This document shows positions 46,510 to 55,255 of a stretch of DNA of 64,000 nucleotides, piece by piece. The position numbers and the translations under genes are program-made. Source of the DNA: Winogradskyella psychrotolerans (lineage in GTDB: Bacteria > Bacteroidota > Bacteroidia > Flavobacteriales > Flavobacteriaceae); the NCBI RefSeq assembly GCF_018860565.1, contig NZ_JAHKPS010000018.1, positions 186,001-250,000 of the forward strand, read 5' to 3'. Below the pieces are notes generated by a model, which was given only the letters and a program-made list of their open reading frames with translations, did no database searches and had not been told where the DNA came from. Numbering within the stretch: position 1 is the first letter of the stretch; every line of letters begins with the position of its first letter.

Positions 46510-48414
46510 ATGTGTGGAATTAACGGCATTATAGCAAAGACCAATAGAAACAAAGACGAAATCACATCGGTTCTTAACGCAATGAATAATTTAATTATTC
46601 ATAGAGGACCAGATCAAGATGGTTTATTTGCTGAAGAAAATGAGCAATTCACTGTTGGTATGGGCATGCGAAGATTATCTATTATAGATCTATCTTCTGG
46701 TAAGCAACCTATATTTTCAGACGATAAGCAAATTGTTATTGTTTTCAATGGAGAAATCTACAACTATAAGGTTTTAAAAGCTAAACTACTAGCCGATGGC
46801 GTAACATTCAACACTTCCAGTGATACCGAAGTCATCTTAAAAGCCTACGAAAAATACGGTGTAGAATCCTTTCAATGGTTAGATGGCATGTATGGTTTTA
46901 GCATTTATGACAAAAACATCAACAAACTATTTATTGCTCGTGATTTCTTTGGTGAAAAACCGCTGTATTACACACACACAGATAACGAATTTATTTGGGC
47001 ATCTGAATTAAAGTCAATTATTAAAACTATTGATTTTACTCCTAATATTTCAAAAAAAGGATTGAATCTTTATTTTAGATTAACCTACATTCCTGCTCCT
47101 CACACTATATACGATAACATATATAAATTACAAGCCAATCACTATATCACATATGATTTAGCGTCACACAATACAACAATTCATAAAATCAACGCTGAAC
47201 CAAAACCAAAGCCAATCAATATTTCTTTTGAAGATGCAAAAGCAAAAACAAAAGATTTAGTGTACAAAAGTGTCGATAGCAGATCTATTGCAGATGTTGG
47301 TTTAGGTACCTTTTTATCAGGAGGCGTAGACTCTTCTATCATTTCACTATGCTTAGCACAGTCTACAAACAGAAAAATAGACACCTTCTCTATAGGATTT
47401 AAAAAAGCATCTTACGATGAAACGGATAAATCTAGAGTGGTTGCAGATATGGTAAATAGTAATCATCACGAATTTATTATTGATGAAGACGATCTTAAAA
47501 ACAATATTCACGAAATTCTAGTCAATTTCGACGAGCCTTTTTCAGATACAGCTGCGCTACCAACACATTTGCTTTCAGAAAAAACAAGAGAACACGTTAC
47601 GGTGGCCCTAACAGGAGATGGAGGCGACGAAGTATTTGGCGGCTACAATAAGTACTACATTGGCAAAATGAACAACAGGTATACAGGCATTGTCCCTAAA
47701 GGTTTTCATAAAACTATTGCCGGATTAAGCAATAAATACCTCATTAATAAAGATGATACACGTGGAAAAAAATTCCAAATCAACAAACTGTTAAATGCTA
47801 TTGATTACGATGGCGATTTTTATTGGGATATCATTTCATTAGCAAACACAAGTGCACAGCTCGAGGAAATTATGTCACCAGATTTTTATGATTCAAATAT
47901 TTTTCAAGAATATAAAGATGTTTTAGGCAAACAAAAGATTGAATCTTTAACCGATTTTAGATTGGTCGATAAAATCTTAAGTCTAGAAGGCGGAATGCTA
48001 GCCAAAGTAGACAGAACAAGTATGATGACCTCTCTAGAATGTAGAGCCCCTTTCTTAAACAAAGAATTATGGGAGTTTGCTAATACACTACCAGAAAACT
48101 ATTTAATGAAAGGCTGGAACAAAAAACACATTTTAAAAGAAGCCTTTAGAGATCAGTTTCCTGATGAGTTTTTAGAAAAAAGCAAAAGCGGATTTGGATC
48201 TCCAACAGGAGATTGGTTAAGACAAAGTCTTAGAAAAGAAATAGAAAGCTACATAGAACCTGAATTATTAAAGTCCCAAGGCATATTTAATGTCGAAGTA
48301 ATCACTAAATTAGTTCAAGATCATTTAGACAGTAAAAAGGATAGCACGTTTAGAGTGTGGTCTTATTACTGTTTCCAAAAATGGTATAAGTTTAATTTCT
48401 TGAAGCAAAACTAA
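46510..48414 (+). CDS. asnB: Glutamine-hydrolysing asparagine synthase-type amidotransferase
   Basis: The 634-residue protein has an N-terminal Ntn glutaminase domain with nucleophile C2 (MCGINGI) and NGEIYNY at 80-86. The C-terminal synthetase domain has the PP-loop SGGVDSS at 270-276 and LTGDGGDEVFGGYNKY further on. It could make asparagine, but AsnB paralogues inside polysaccharide clusters often amidate sugar acids. With UDP-GlcA/GalA genes nearby, uronic-acid amidation is a reasonable inference. Which of the two it does cannot be read from the sequence. Confidence 0.88.
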   Translation: MCGINGIIAKTNRNKDEITSVLNAMNNLIIHRGPDQDGLFAEENEQFTVGMGMRRLSIIDLSSGKQPIFSDDKQIVIVFNGEIYNYKVLKAKLLADGVTFNTSSDTEVILKAYEKYGVESFQWLDGMYGFSIYDKNINKLFIARDFFGEKPLYYTHTDNEFIWASELKSIIKTIDFTPNISKKGLNLYFRLTYIPAPHTIYDNIYKLQANHYITYDLASHNTTIHKINAEPKPKPINISFEDAKAKTKDLVYKSVDSRSIADVGLGTFLSGGVDSSIISLCLAQSTNRKIDTFSIGFKKASYDETDKSRVVADMVNSNHHEFIIDEDDLKNNIHEILVNFDEPFSDTAALPTHLLSEKTREHVTVALTGDGGDEVFGGYNKYYIGKMNNRYTGIVPKGFHKTIAGLSNKYLINKDDTRGKKFQINKLLNAIDYDGDFYWDIISLANTSAQLEEIMSPDFYDSNIFQEYKDVLGKQKIESLTDFRLVDKILSLEGGMLAKVDRTSMMTSLECRAPFLNKELWEFANTLPENYLMKGWNKKHILKEAFRDQFPDEFLEKSKSGFGSPTGDWLRQSLRKEIESYIEPELLKSQGIFNVEVITKLVQDHLDSKKDSTFRVWSYYCFQKWYKFNFLKQN

Positions 48415-48420
48415 ATCGAA

Positions 48421-49551
48421 ATGAATAAAAAAAGAATTTTACTTATAGCTTCTTATGATGGTTCTCTCATTAGATTTAGAGGAGATTTTATTAAAAGCCT
48501 TGTCGATGATGGATTTGAAGTATTCACCGCAGCTCCAGATTATGCTGATGAATTTCGTCAAAACATCAAAGACCTCGGAGCAACACCTTTAGAGTTTAAA
48601 TTACAACGTACAGGTCTTAACCCTTTTAAGGATTTTAAATCCATTTTAGAATTAAAATCCTTAATGAAAGAGAACAAAATAGATTTGGTTTTTCCATACA
48701 CCGTAAAACCTGTAATCTATGGCTCAATGGCGGCCAATATGTGTAAAACACCTGTAATTTCATTAATCACAGGCTTGGGTTATGCGTTTACAGGCTTAAC
48801 AGCAAAAGCACGATTATTACAACGCTTTAATGAAACATTATACAAACTTTCAATACGAAAGAATAAGGTTATAGTGTTTCAAAATAAAGATGATTATCAA
48901 CTTTTTTTAGACCGAAAAGTGATTTCTAAAAAACAAAAAGTTGATTTCGTAAGTGGCTCTGGTGTAAACCTTAAACAGTTTTCATTTAAAGAAAAAGATG
49001 CATCAGAAAGCGTGAGCTTTCTTTTAGTAGCAAGACTAATAAAAGAAAAAGGAATTGCACTTTATATGGAAGCTGCTAAAATCTTAAAAGCCAAATACCC
49101 TAAAGCCGAATTTCATTTAATAGGCGCCCCAGAAACATCACCTTCTGCCATTAGTGAAGACGAACTAAAAGTACTACACAAAGAAGGAGTTATTATCTTT
49201 CACGGAAGTCAAAATAACATCCCAGAACATTTAAACGCTAGAGATGTTTTTGTTTTACCAAGTTATTACAGAGAAGGCCTACCAAGAACCACATTAGAAG
49301 CTTGTGCATGCGGAAACCCAATTATTACAACAGATTCTGTTGGCTGTAGAGAATCTGTAAAAGAAGGTGTAAATGGTTTTTTAATAAAACCGCAAAGCCT
49401 TGAAGCTTTAGTAGAACCTATGGAATTTTTCATTAATAACCCTGCTAAAATTAAGGAGATGGGAATAAACAGCAGAACATATGCAGAAGAACGATTTGAT
49501 GTAAACATCATTAATAACGATCTCATCAACTTAATTAAAAAAGAGCTATAA
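48421..49551 (+). CDS. GT4-family glycosyltransferase
   Basis: The 376-residue GT-B enzyme starts with RILLIASYDGSLIRFRGDF, and SLITGLGYAFTG and SGSGVNLKQF follow. The E-x7-E motif is in REGLPRTTLEA. This subgroup is commonly found near PglC-type sugar transferases in EPS and glycoprotein clusters and often adds the second sugar to the lipid-linked unit. The start is seven bases after the asnB stop, so the two are cotranscribed. Confidence 0.9.
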   Translation: MNKKRILLIASYDGSLIRFRGDFIKSLVDDGFEVFTAAPDYADEFRQNIKDLGATPLEFKLQRTGLNPFKDFKSILELKSLMKENKIDLVFPYTVKPVIYGSMAANMCKTPVISLITGLGYAFTGLTAKARLLQRFNETLYKLSIRKNKVIVFQNKDDYQLFLDRKVISKKQKVDFVSGSGVNLKQFSFKEKDASESVSFLLVARLIKEKGIALYMEAAKILKAKYPKAEFHLIGAPETSPSAISEDELKVLHKEGVIIFHGSQNNIPEHLNARDVFVLPSYYREGLPRTTLEACACGNPIITTDSVGCRESVKEGVNGFLIKPQSLEALVEPMEFFINNPAKIKEMGINSRTYAEERFDVNIINNDLINLIKKEL

Positions 49552-49573
49552 CAAATTGCTATAATTTTTTTTA

Positions 49574-50575
49574 ATGAAACTCATTCTTAAAATCCTAAAC
49601 AAACTTCCGATTGTAATTATACTAGTTTTAGTACTAGGTGTTTTAAGTACGTTTATGGATTTTGGCATAATATCTGTTTTTTTTAGCATCACAATGCCAT
49701 TAATTTTTATTGCTAACGCCATAATAGCTCTATATGGTATATTCAAAAAAAAATACATATACCTAATTGGGGTTATCGTGTTTTTCCTTTTCAATAGCTT
49801 CTTTTATCAATTCTCTAAAACTTCTAACGTAGAAACAAAAGACTCAATTAGTCTATTAACTTACAATGTGAGATCCTTTAGCCAAGCTCTATACACTTCA
49901 AAATCAAATCAAAGTCCGTTTACTGAAATAGAAAAGTTTATTAACTCTTTAAGTCCTGATATCTTAGTTTTTCAGGAATCTTCCTATAAAGAAAGTAAGA
50001 AAATAAAAGATTACCCTTACCGCTTTATTGGCTACAAAGAAAATTCAGAAAAATCGCTTCTTACCATTTTTTCCAAGTACCCAATAGTTAATAAAGGGTA
50101 TGTAGACTTTCCTAATTCAAAAAATGATGCCATTTATGCAGATATAAAAATTCAACAAGACACTATCAGAGTTTATAATACACATCTGCAATCTTATGTT
50201 ATTTCACCATACATAATCGCTAATAGATTTAGTGGTTTTAACTATTGGGAAAACTTAAATAACACCATCACAAAACAAGTAAAACAGGCTAATTTAATTA
50301 AAGATCACGCGAACAAATCAAATAAAAAAACCATTATTGCAGGAGATTTTAATGCAACTCCATATAGCTTACCTTATAGAAAACTAAAAACAGGATTCAA
50401 TGATTCTTACATAACCAATGGTAATGGAATTGGAAAAACATATGCTCACAGAAGGTATCCATTACGCTTAGATTACTTTCTTTATAATAATCAATTTAAA
50501 GTATTAAGTCATGATAATTTTAATTTAAAACTATCTGATCACGAACCAATATTTGTTCAATTTAAAATTAAGTAA
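49574..50575 (+). CDS. Membrane-anchored endonuclease/exonuclease/phosphatase-family protein
   Basis: The 333-residue protein has about three N-terminal membrane segments (to about residue 75), then an EEP-fold domain. That domain shows LLTYNVRSF, LVFQESS, YNTHLQS, IAGDFNATPYS, RLDYFLYN and the terminal SDHEPIFVQF. These are the metal-binding Asn, Glu, His, Asp-Asn and Asp-His sites of the family. Members with membrane anchors are common in Bacteroidota; substrates range from DNA to phospholipids and are unknown here. It ends the first EPS module. Confidence 0.88.
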   Translation: MKLILKILNKLPIVIILVLVLGVLSTFMDFGIISVFFSITMPLIFIANAIIALYGIFKKKYIYLIGVIVFFLFNSFFYQFSKTSNVETKDSISLLTYNVRSFSQALYTSKSNQSPFTEIEKFINSLSPDILVFQESSYKESKKIKDYPYRFIGYKENSEKSLLTIFSKYPIVNKGYVDFPNSKNDAIYADIKIQQDTIRVYNTHLQSYVISPYIIANRFSGFNYWENLNNTITKQVKQANLIKDHANKSNKKTIIAGDFNATPYSLPYRKLKTGFNDSYITNGNGIGKTYAHRRYPLRLDYFLYNNQFKVLSHDNFNLKLSDHEPIFVQFKIK

Positions 50576-50658
50576 TATAGTACTAGGTTTTGCTGTAACA
50601 ATATCTTCAAAAAGATATTAATATAGACAATAGATATTTGGAAAGTTTAAACTTAAAA

Positions 50659-51612
50659 TTATTTCATTAATTTTCTAAATGGCCATAAAAGAATAAAAAT
50701 TGATTTTATAAAATAAGAATCAATAGATTTTATATAATCTTTTAAGGGGTATTCTAGATATAAAGTTGAACGTATAGTTATATAAATTGTTTTAAGAAAA
50801 AATATTGGAGATTTAAAAAAATATTTATCAAAAAACCAATCAAATACAGCTAAACCTTTAAGAACAGTACCAAATGCACTTCTTGCCGTCATTGGTGTAT
50901 TCATAATAGACCCCTCTACTCCTACATGATAAATTCTAAGAATTTTATTTACACATTTAGTTAAGAAACCATTACTCGCTACAGGATCCCATATCATACT
51001 TTCAGGTACAAAACCATAATTAAGCATCCTTGGATTCACAATAATACTCCTTAATACATCTGTTTTTGTAAAGCCCCATTTTTCACCAATTATTTTACCA
51101 GCAATACGAGCCTCAAATGTGTTACAATAAAAAGGGTCTTCTGGAAATAAATCACCAACACGTGCTCCATACTGATCTTCACACAAAGCTGTTACAGCTG
51201 CCACTTTTGGTTTTAATTCATCTGGAATTTCTTCATACTCGTTATTAAAAAATTCAAGCGCATTTGGATAACATTCATCATCACCATCAAATGTCAATAA
51301 AAATTCGCCTTTAGCTAATTTTATGGACTGAATGAAACAACTCATCTTATGCTTGTTCTCTATATTATTTACATAATTTATATTTAAAGGAGATGTTTCA
51401 ACTATTTTAGAAATAACTTCGTGTGATTCATCTGATGAAGCATCATTTATTACAAGCCATTCAAAATCTTTAAATGTTTGTTTAAGTAACGAATCATGAA
51501 CTTTCTTTATTGAATTTTCGCAATTATAAACAGGTGTGAATACCGTAAATTTATATTTGTATGATGTTGATGGTTGCTTCCGATATACAGGTATTAACTC
51601 TTTAAAATTCAT
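50659..51612 (-). CDS. GT2-family glycosyltransferase
   Basis: The 317-residue GT-A enzyme has FTVFTPVYNCENSI, WLVINDASSDES and the DxD-like FDGDDECYPNA, which positions the metal and nucleotide sugar. A C-terminal amphipathic, Lys-rich region may touch the membrane. I start it at the ATG at 51612 (MNFKELIP). The TTG at 51633 would add seven residues and has no support. It is the only minus-strand gene within the EPS assembly run, which suggests later insertion or separate control. Confidence 0.88.
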   Translation of the reverse strand: MNFKELIPVYRKQPSTSYKYKFTVFTPVYNCENSIKKVHDSLLKQTFKDFEWLVINDASSDESHEVISKIVETSPLNINYVNNIENKHKMSCFIQSIKLAKGEFLLTFDGDDECYPNALEFFNNEYEEIPDELKPKVAAVTALCEDQYGARVGDLFPEDPFYCNTFEARIAGKIIGEKWGFTKTDVLRSIIVNPRMLNYGFVPESMIWDPVASNGFLTKCVNKILRIYHVGVEGSIMNTPMTARSAFGTVLKGLAVFDWFFDKYFFKSPIFFLKTIYITIRSTLYLEYPLKDYIKSIDSYFIKSIFILLWPFRKLMK

Positions 51613-52113
51613 ATTATCATATATTAGTATCAAGATTAAAAATAATCTCGAGAAAAGACATTTAAATATCGTATATCTCTAATCTAAAAATCTAAGTTAT
51701 AGGTTAATCTTAATATCAGCAACAAAACTAGATGAAAAGACAATAAACCCTATAATAAACGTCCCGCTTTATTAACTTACCTACCTAAATTACACAATCA
51801 TTTTTCTTAAATTCCCAGAGTACTACTTTATAAAAAACAACCTATAACTTTATTTTTTTATATCAGATCTCCGTTTTAGCTATCATAAATTTTAAATTTG
51901 AGCTAAACCTATAGCAAACTTCACATGGTAAATCCTAATATATCATTGCTCTCTAGTAAAGTAATAAAAATTCTTAATTTTGATATTTATAAAATGTAAA
52001 ACTATTTGTAGCAATTTTAATCATTAAAAAATTAAGAGCAACACCAAAATCAAAAATAAAAACAGTTTATTTGCATTGTTTTGGGAATTATAACAGATAG
52101 AAAAATAAGAAAT
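51613..52113. other. About 500-base non-coding divergent region inside the EPS cluster
   Basis: AT-rich with no credible ORF. TTTATTTG at 52066-52073 is one base from the -7 consensus and would place a transcription start near 52080, before the ATG at 52114. On the minus strand TATTTTTA lies just upstream of the GT2 gene. No strong terminator is visible. Confidence 0.4.
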
Positions 52114-52734
52114 ATGTACACTGTAATTATTAAACGTTTATTAGATTTTACAGCAGCTTTAATTGGGCTAATTCTAATTTCACCACTTTTTATAATACTT
52201 ATAATTATCTTAAGTATCTCAAACAACGGAAAGCCTTTCTTTTACCAAAGAAGAACAGGAAAGCATGGTGAAATTTTTACAATTATCAAGCTAAAAACCA
52301 TGACCGATAAAACAGATGCTAATGGAGAACTATTACCAGCATTAGAACGTGTTACTAAAACTGGTGATATTTGTAGAAAATACTCACTAGACGAAATCCC
52401 TCAATTACTTAATATACTAAAAGGAGATATGAGTCTAATAGGTCCTCGCCCACTTTTGCCAGAGTATCTAAAACACTATAATAAAGAACAAAACAGAAGA
52501 CACGACGTAATGCCAGGTATTACAGGTTGGGCTCAAATTAATGGAAGAAACACAATTACCTGGGAACAAAAATTTGAATATGATGTTTATTACGTTGATC
52601 ATCTATCCTTTTTACTAGATTTAAAAATCTTATGGCTTACCTTCTATAAGGTCATAAAGAAAAGTGACATCAATAATTCTGAAACACTAGACATGCCTAT
52701 GTTTACAGGAACAAAAACAACACAAGACCAATAA
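52114..52734 (+). CDS. PglC-like initiating sugar-phosphate transferase
   Basis: The 206-residue protein has one N-terminal re-entrant or membrane helix (about 9-31). The bacterial sugar-transferase domain follows, with YQRRTGKHGEIFTIIKLKTM, the catalytic Asp-Glu pair in SLDEIPQL, LIGPRPLLPEY and PGITGWAQINGRN. It transfers a sugar-1-phosphate from a UDP-sugar to undecaprenyl phosphate, starting the repeat unit. The ATG at 52114 is chosen over the TTG at 52081, which lies at the predicted transcription start. Neighbours of PglE and PglF type suggest a di-amino sugar substrate. Confidence 0.9.
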   Translation: MYTVIIKRLLDFTAALIGLILISPLFIILIIILSISNNGKPFFYQRRTGKHGEIFTIIKLKTMTDKTDANGELLPALERVTKTGDICRKYSLDEIPQLLNILKGDMSLIGPRPLLPEYLKHYNKEQNRRHDVMPGITGWAQINGRNTITWEQKFEYDVYYVDHLSFLLDLKILWLTFYKVIKKSDINNSETLDMPMFTGTKTTQDQ

Positions 52735-52759
52735 CTTCAATCATAAAGCTAAAGATTTA

Positions 52760-53761
52760 ATGATGAAAGAAATCACAAACAAAAAAGAGTGGAATGCTAT
52801 TTTAGAACAAATAGAAAACTATGATTTTTACCACACATACGACTACCATAACATTTCTAAAAACGAAGACGAAACCCCTATTTTATTAACCTATACAAAA
52901 GACAAAGCTACAATAGCCTTACCTATTTTACTCCGTAAAATCCCTAATACAATATATTCCGATCTTACATCTGTTTATGGTTATGCAGGCCCACTTTGCA
53001 ATGTAGACGTAAACATGTATGACTTTAATGATTTTAAAACAACTTTTAATGCTTACTTAGATTCTAATAACATCGTGTCTGTTTTTAGCAGATTACACCC
53101 TTACATTCAACAAGATAGGATATTAGAAAATTTAGGAGATACCGTAAGCTTAGGTGACGTTGTAAATATTGATGTGTCATTACCAATAGAACAGTCGCGT
53201 ATGGCTTATGGAAAATCTAATAAAAACCAAATAAACAAACTAAGAAAACAATGTGAAGTTGTTAAAGCGGAAACTAAAGAAGAAATCCTTGAGTTTGTAG
53301 ATATCTATTACGAAAACATGAAACGTCTAAATGCTAAAAAAAACTACTTTTTTAGCAAAGAGTACTTTCTTAACTTCATGGAAATTAGCGATTTTGATAC
53401 CGATATCCTTTTAGTTAGACACCTAGAATCTAACACTTTTGTGGCAGGTTCAATGTTTGTAAAAACAAAACAAATTGTACAATACCACTTGTCTGGTACA
53501 CGCACAGAACACCTAAGACTAAAACCTTCAAAATTATTCTTAGATGAAATGCGACTACAAGCTACAGAGCAAGGTTTTAAGGTTTTTAATCTTGGTGGTG
53601 GACTAGGAAGTGAACATGACTCTTTATTTGAATTTAAAGCTTCTTTTTCTAAGGATTTTAAAACTTTTAAAGTATGGAAATACATTGTTAATCAAGATAT
53701 TTACGACGAATTATCTCAACAAAAAGATGAAACAGATTTTTTTCCTAAATATAGATCGTAA
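52760..53761 (+). CDS. FemAB-like (GNAT-fold) acyltransferase
   Basis: The 333-residue protein has two GNAT-like halves, as in FemA/FemB or PF13480 proteins. Landmarks are SVFSRLHPYI, YGKSNKNQINKLRKQCEV, ENMKRLNAKKNYFF, AGSMFVKTKQIVQYHLSG and FNLGGGLG. Such enzymes transfer aminoacyl or acyl groups to amino sugars. It sits where a hexapeptide-repeat acetyltransferase (PglD) is often found, between the initiating transferase and the aminotransferase gene. An N-acylation role on the amino sugar is therefore plausible, but inferred from position. Confidence 0.75.
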   Translation: MMKEITNKKEWNAILEQIENYDFYHTYDYHNISKNEDETPILLTYTKDKATIALPILLRKIPNTIYSDLTSVYGYAGPLCNVDVNMYDFNDFKTTFNAYLDSNNIVSVFSRLHPYIQQDRILENLGDTVSLGDVVNIDVSLPIEQSRMAYGKSNKNQINKLRKQCEVVKAETKEEILEFVDIYYENMKRLNAKKNYFFSKEYFLNFMEISDFDTDILLVRHLESNTFVAGSMFVKTKQIVQYHLSGTRTEHLRLKPSKLFLDEMRLQATEQGFKVFNLGGGLGSEHDSLFEFKASFSKDFKTFKVWKYIVNQDIYDELSQQKDETDFFPKYRS

Positions 53762-53824
53762 TAATTCATTCTTATACACAAGCCTCTCTTTTCATTATTG
53801 ATTTTAAAACTCGTACTAACACTG

Positions 53825-53851
53825 AATAAGCTTATGATTTTTAAGCTTATT
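53825..53851. repeat. Perfect 10-bp inverted repeat
   Basis: AATAAGCTTA (53825-53834) is the reverse complement of 53842-53851, with a 7-nt loop. No T-run follows, so it is a weak terminator candidate at best for the upstream FemAB-like gene. Confidence 0.5.
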
Positions 53852-53932
53852 AAGATAGTATACGAGACACAAACCTAATTTTAATCTCAAACACTAATCA
53901 AACGATGAAATTAGAGTTTTAGAGTGTTTTTT

Positions 53933-53962
53933 ATCTGATTTTTATACCTTTAAAAATCAGAT
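53933..53962. repeat. Perfect 12-bp inverted repeat upstream of the PglE promoter
   Basis: ATCTGATTTTTA (53933-53944) pairs with 53951-53962 across a 6-nt loop. A T-run precedes rather than follows it. It ends 22 bases before the -33 element, a position that suits an operator. Confidence 0.5.
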
Positions 53963-53983
53963 AAACCTTATATATCGTGTAAA

Positions 53984-54014
53984 TTTAGCAGTTTATCGTA
54001 AATTTATATTTTTG
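53984..54014 (+). promoter_or_regulatory. Near-consensus promoter for the PglE/PglF/Wza/Wzc genes
   Basis: TTTA (one mismatch to TTTG) and TATTTTTG (exact TAnnTTTG) are separated by exactly 19 bases. Transcription would start near 54021, giving a leader of about 110 nt before the ATG at 54131. Confidence 0.6.
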
Positions 54015-54130
54015 TTTCTTGGTTTAAACTATTAGGACTTATATTAGCACCATAAATACTAATTAATTTTAGGTCCCAAATACCTCTAATTAACAACTTT
54101 AGGTACTAAACTAACTTAAAGAATTAACCT

Positions 54131-55255
54131 ATGAATACTAAAATATGGCTCTCATCACCGCACATGAGTGGTAATGAACAATCTTACATAAAAGAAGCTT
54201 TTGACTCTAATTGGGTAGCACCTTTAGGACCAAATGTTAACGGCTTTGAAAACGACTTACAATCTTATCTCAATGAAGATATTCATGTTGCAGCTTTAGC
54301 ATCAGGTACGTCTGCCCTTCACTTAAGCCTTATTTTATTAGGTGTTGGCCATGGAGATGAGGTAATATGCCAAAGCAAAACATTTTCAGCTTCTGCTAAC
54401 CCTATTGTATATCAAGGAGCTACCCCTGTTTTTGTAGATAGCGAAAGGGAAACATGGAACATGTGCCCTATTCAATTAGATATCGCAATAAAAGATAGAA
54501 TTGCAAAAGGAAATAAACCAAAAGCAATTGTTGCTGTGCATTTATACGGAATGCCTTATAAAGTAGACGAGATTAACAATATCGCATTAAAATATAACAT
54601 TCCTGTTGTAGAAGACAGCGCTGAATCATTAGGAAGTACTTACAAAGGTAAAAATTGTGGCACTTTTGGTGATTTTTCAATACTATCCTTTAATGGTAAC
54701 AAAATTATAACAACCTCTGGAGGTGGTGCTTTAGTTACAAAAACGCAAAAACAGAAAGAGCAAGCTGTTTTCTTAGCCACACAAGCAAGAGATAATGCTC
54801 CACATTATTTACACTCTCAAATAGGCTACAATTATAGAATGTCTAATATCGTTGCTGGCATTGGCCGTGGTCAAATGACTATTTTAGACAGTCACGTAGC
54901 TAAGCGTCGTTCAAATCACGAATTTTACGTAAATGCTTTTAAAAACAATACTAAAATCACATTTTTAAACGAACCTGAAGGTTATTTTTCTAACCGTTGG
55001 CTATCTTGTATTCTGTTAGATTCTGAAAGCACACGAGAAGGTTTAAGACTCGCTTTAGAAAAGGAAAACATAGAATCTAGACCTTTATGGAAACCAATGC
55101 ACCAACAACCCGTTTTTAAAGATGCACCTAGCTATCTTAATGGAGTTTCTGATGAATTATTCGAAAAAGGCTTATGTTTACCTAGCGGATCAAATTTAAC
55201 TGATATTGAATTAAATAGAGTAGTTTCTGCTATAAATACGTATTTTGTATCATGA
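54131..55255 (+). CDS. DegT/PglE-type PLP aminotransferase
   Basis: The 374-residue member of the DegT/DnrJ/EryC1/StrS family makes amino sugars from 4-keto nucleotide sugars. The PLP lysine is K191 in SFNGNKIITTSGGG; ASGTSALHL (58-66), VHLYGMP and EDSAESLGS (161-169) are the other cofactor contacts. Ending ATGA-overlapped with the PglF-like dehydratase, it would take that enzyme's UDP-4-keto product to a UDP-4-amino sugar. Confidence 0.93.
   Translation: MNTKIWLSSPHMSGNEQSYIKEAFDSNWVAPLGPNVNGFENDLQSYLNEDIHVAALASGTSALHLSLILLGVGHGDEVICQSKTFSASANPIVYQGATPVFVDSERETWNMCPIQLDIAIKDRIAKGNKPKAIVAVHLYGMPYKVDEINNIALKYNIPVVEDSAESLGSTYKGKNCGTFGDFSILSFNGNKIITTSGGGALVTKTQKQKEQAVFLATQARDNAPHYLHSQIGYNYRMSNIVAGIGRGQMTILDSHVAKRRSNHEFYVNAFKNNTKITFLNEPEGYFSNRWLSCILLDSESTREGLRLALEKENIESRPLWKPMHQQPVFKDAPSYLNGVSDELFEKGLCLPSGSNLTDIELNRVVSAINTYFVS

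Larger units (their letters stand above)
53762..54130. other. Structured non-coding region before the PglE-like gene
   Basis: No credible ORF. It contains two strong inverted repeats (53825-53851 and 53933-53962) and a near-consensus promoter at 53984-54014. The remaining ~110 bases form the predicted leader, with repeated TTAGG(T/A) segments. Confidence 0.55.

Noticed and set aside
52081..52113. TTG start extending the PglC-like transferase
   Set aside because: It coincides with the predicted transcription start, and the family begins at the ATG at 52114.
53344..53801. ORFs overlapping the end of the FemAB-like gene on both strands
   Set aside because: Both lie within or just past a well-supported coding region and have no family features.
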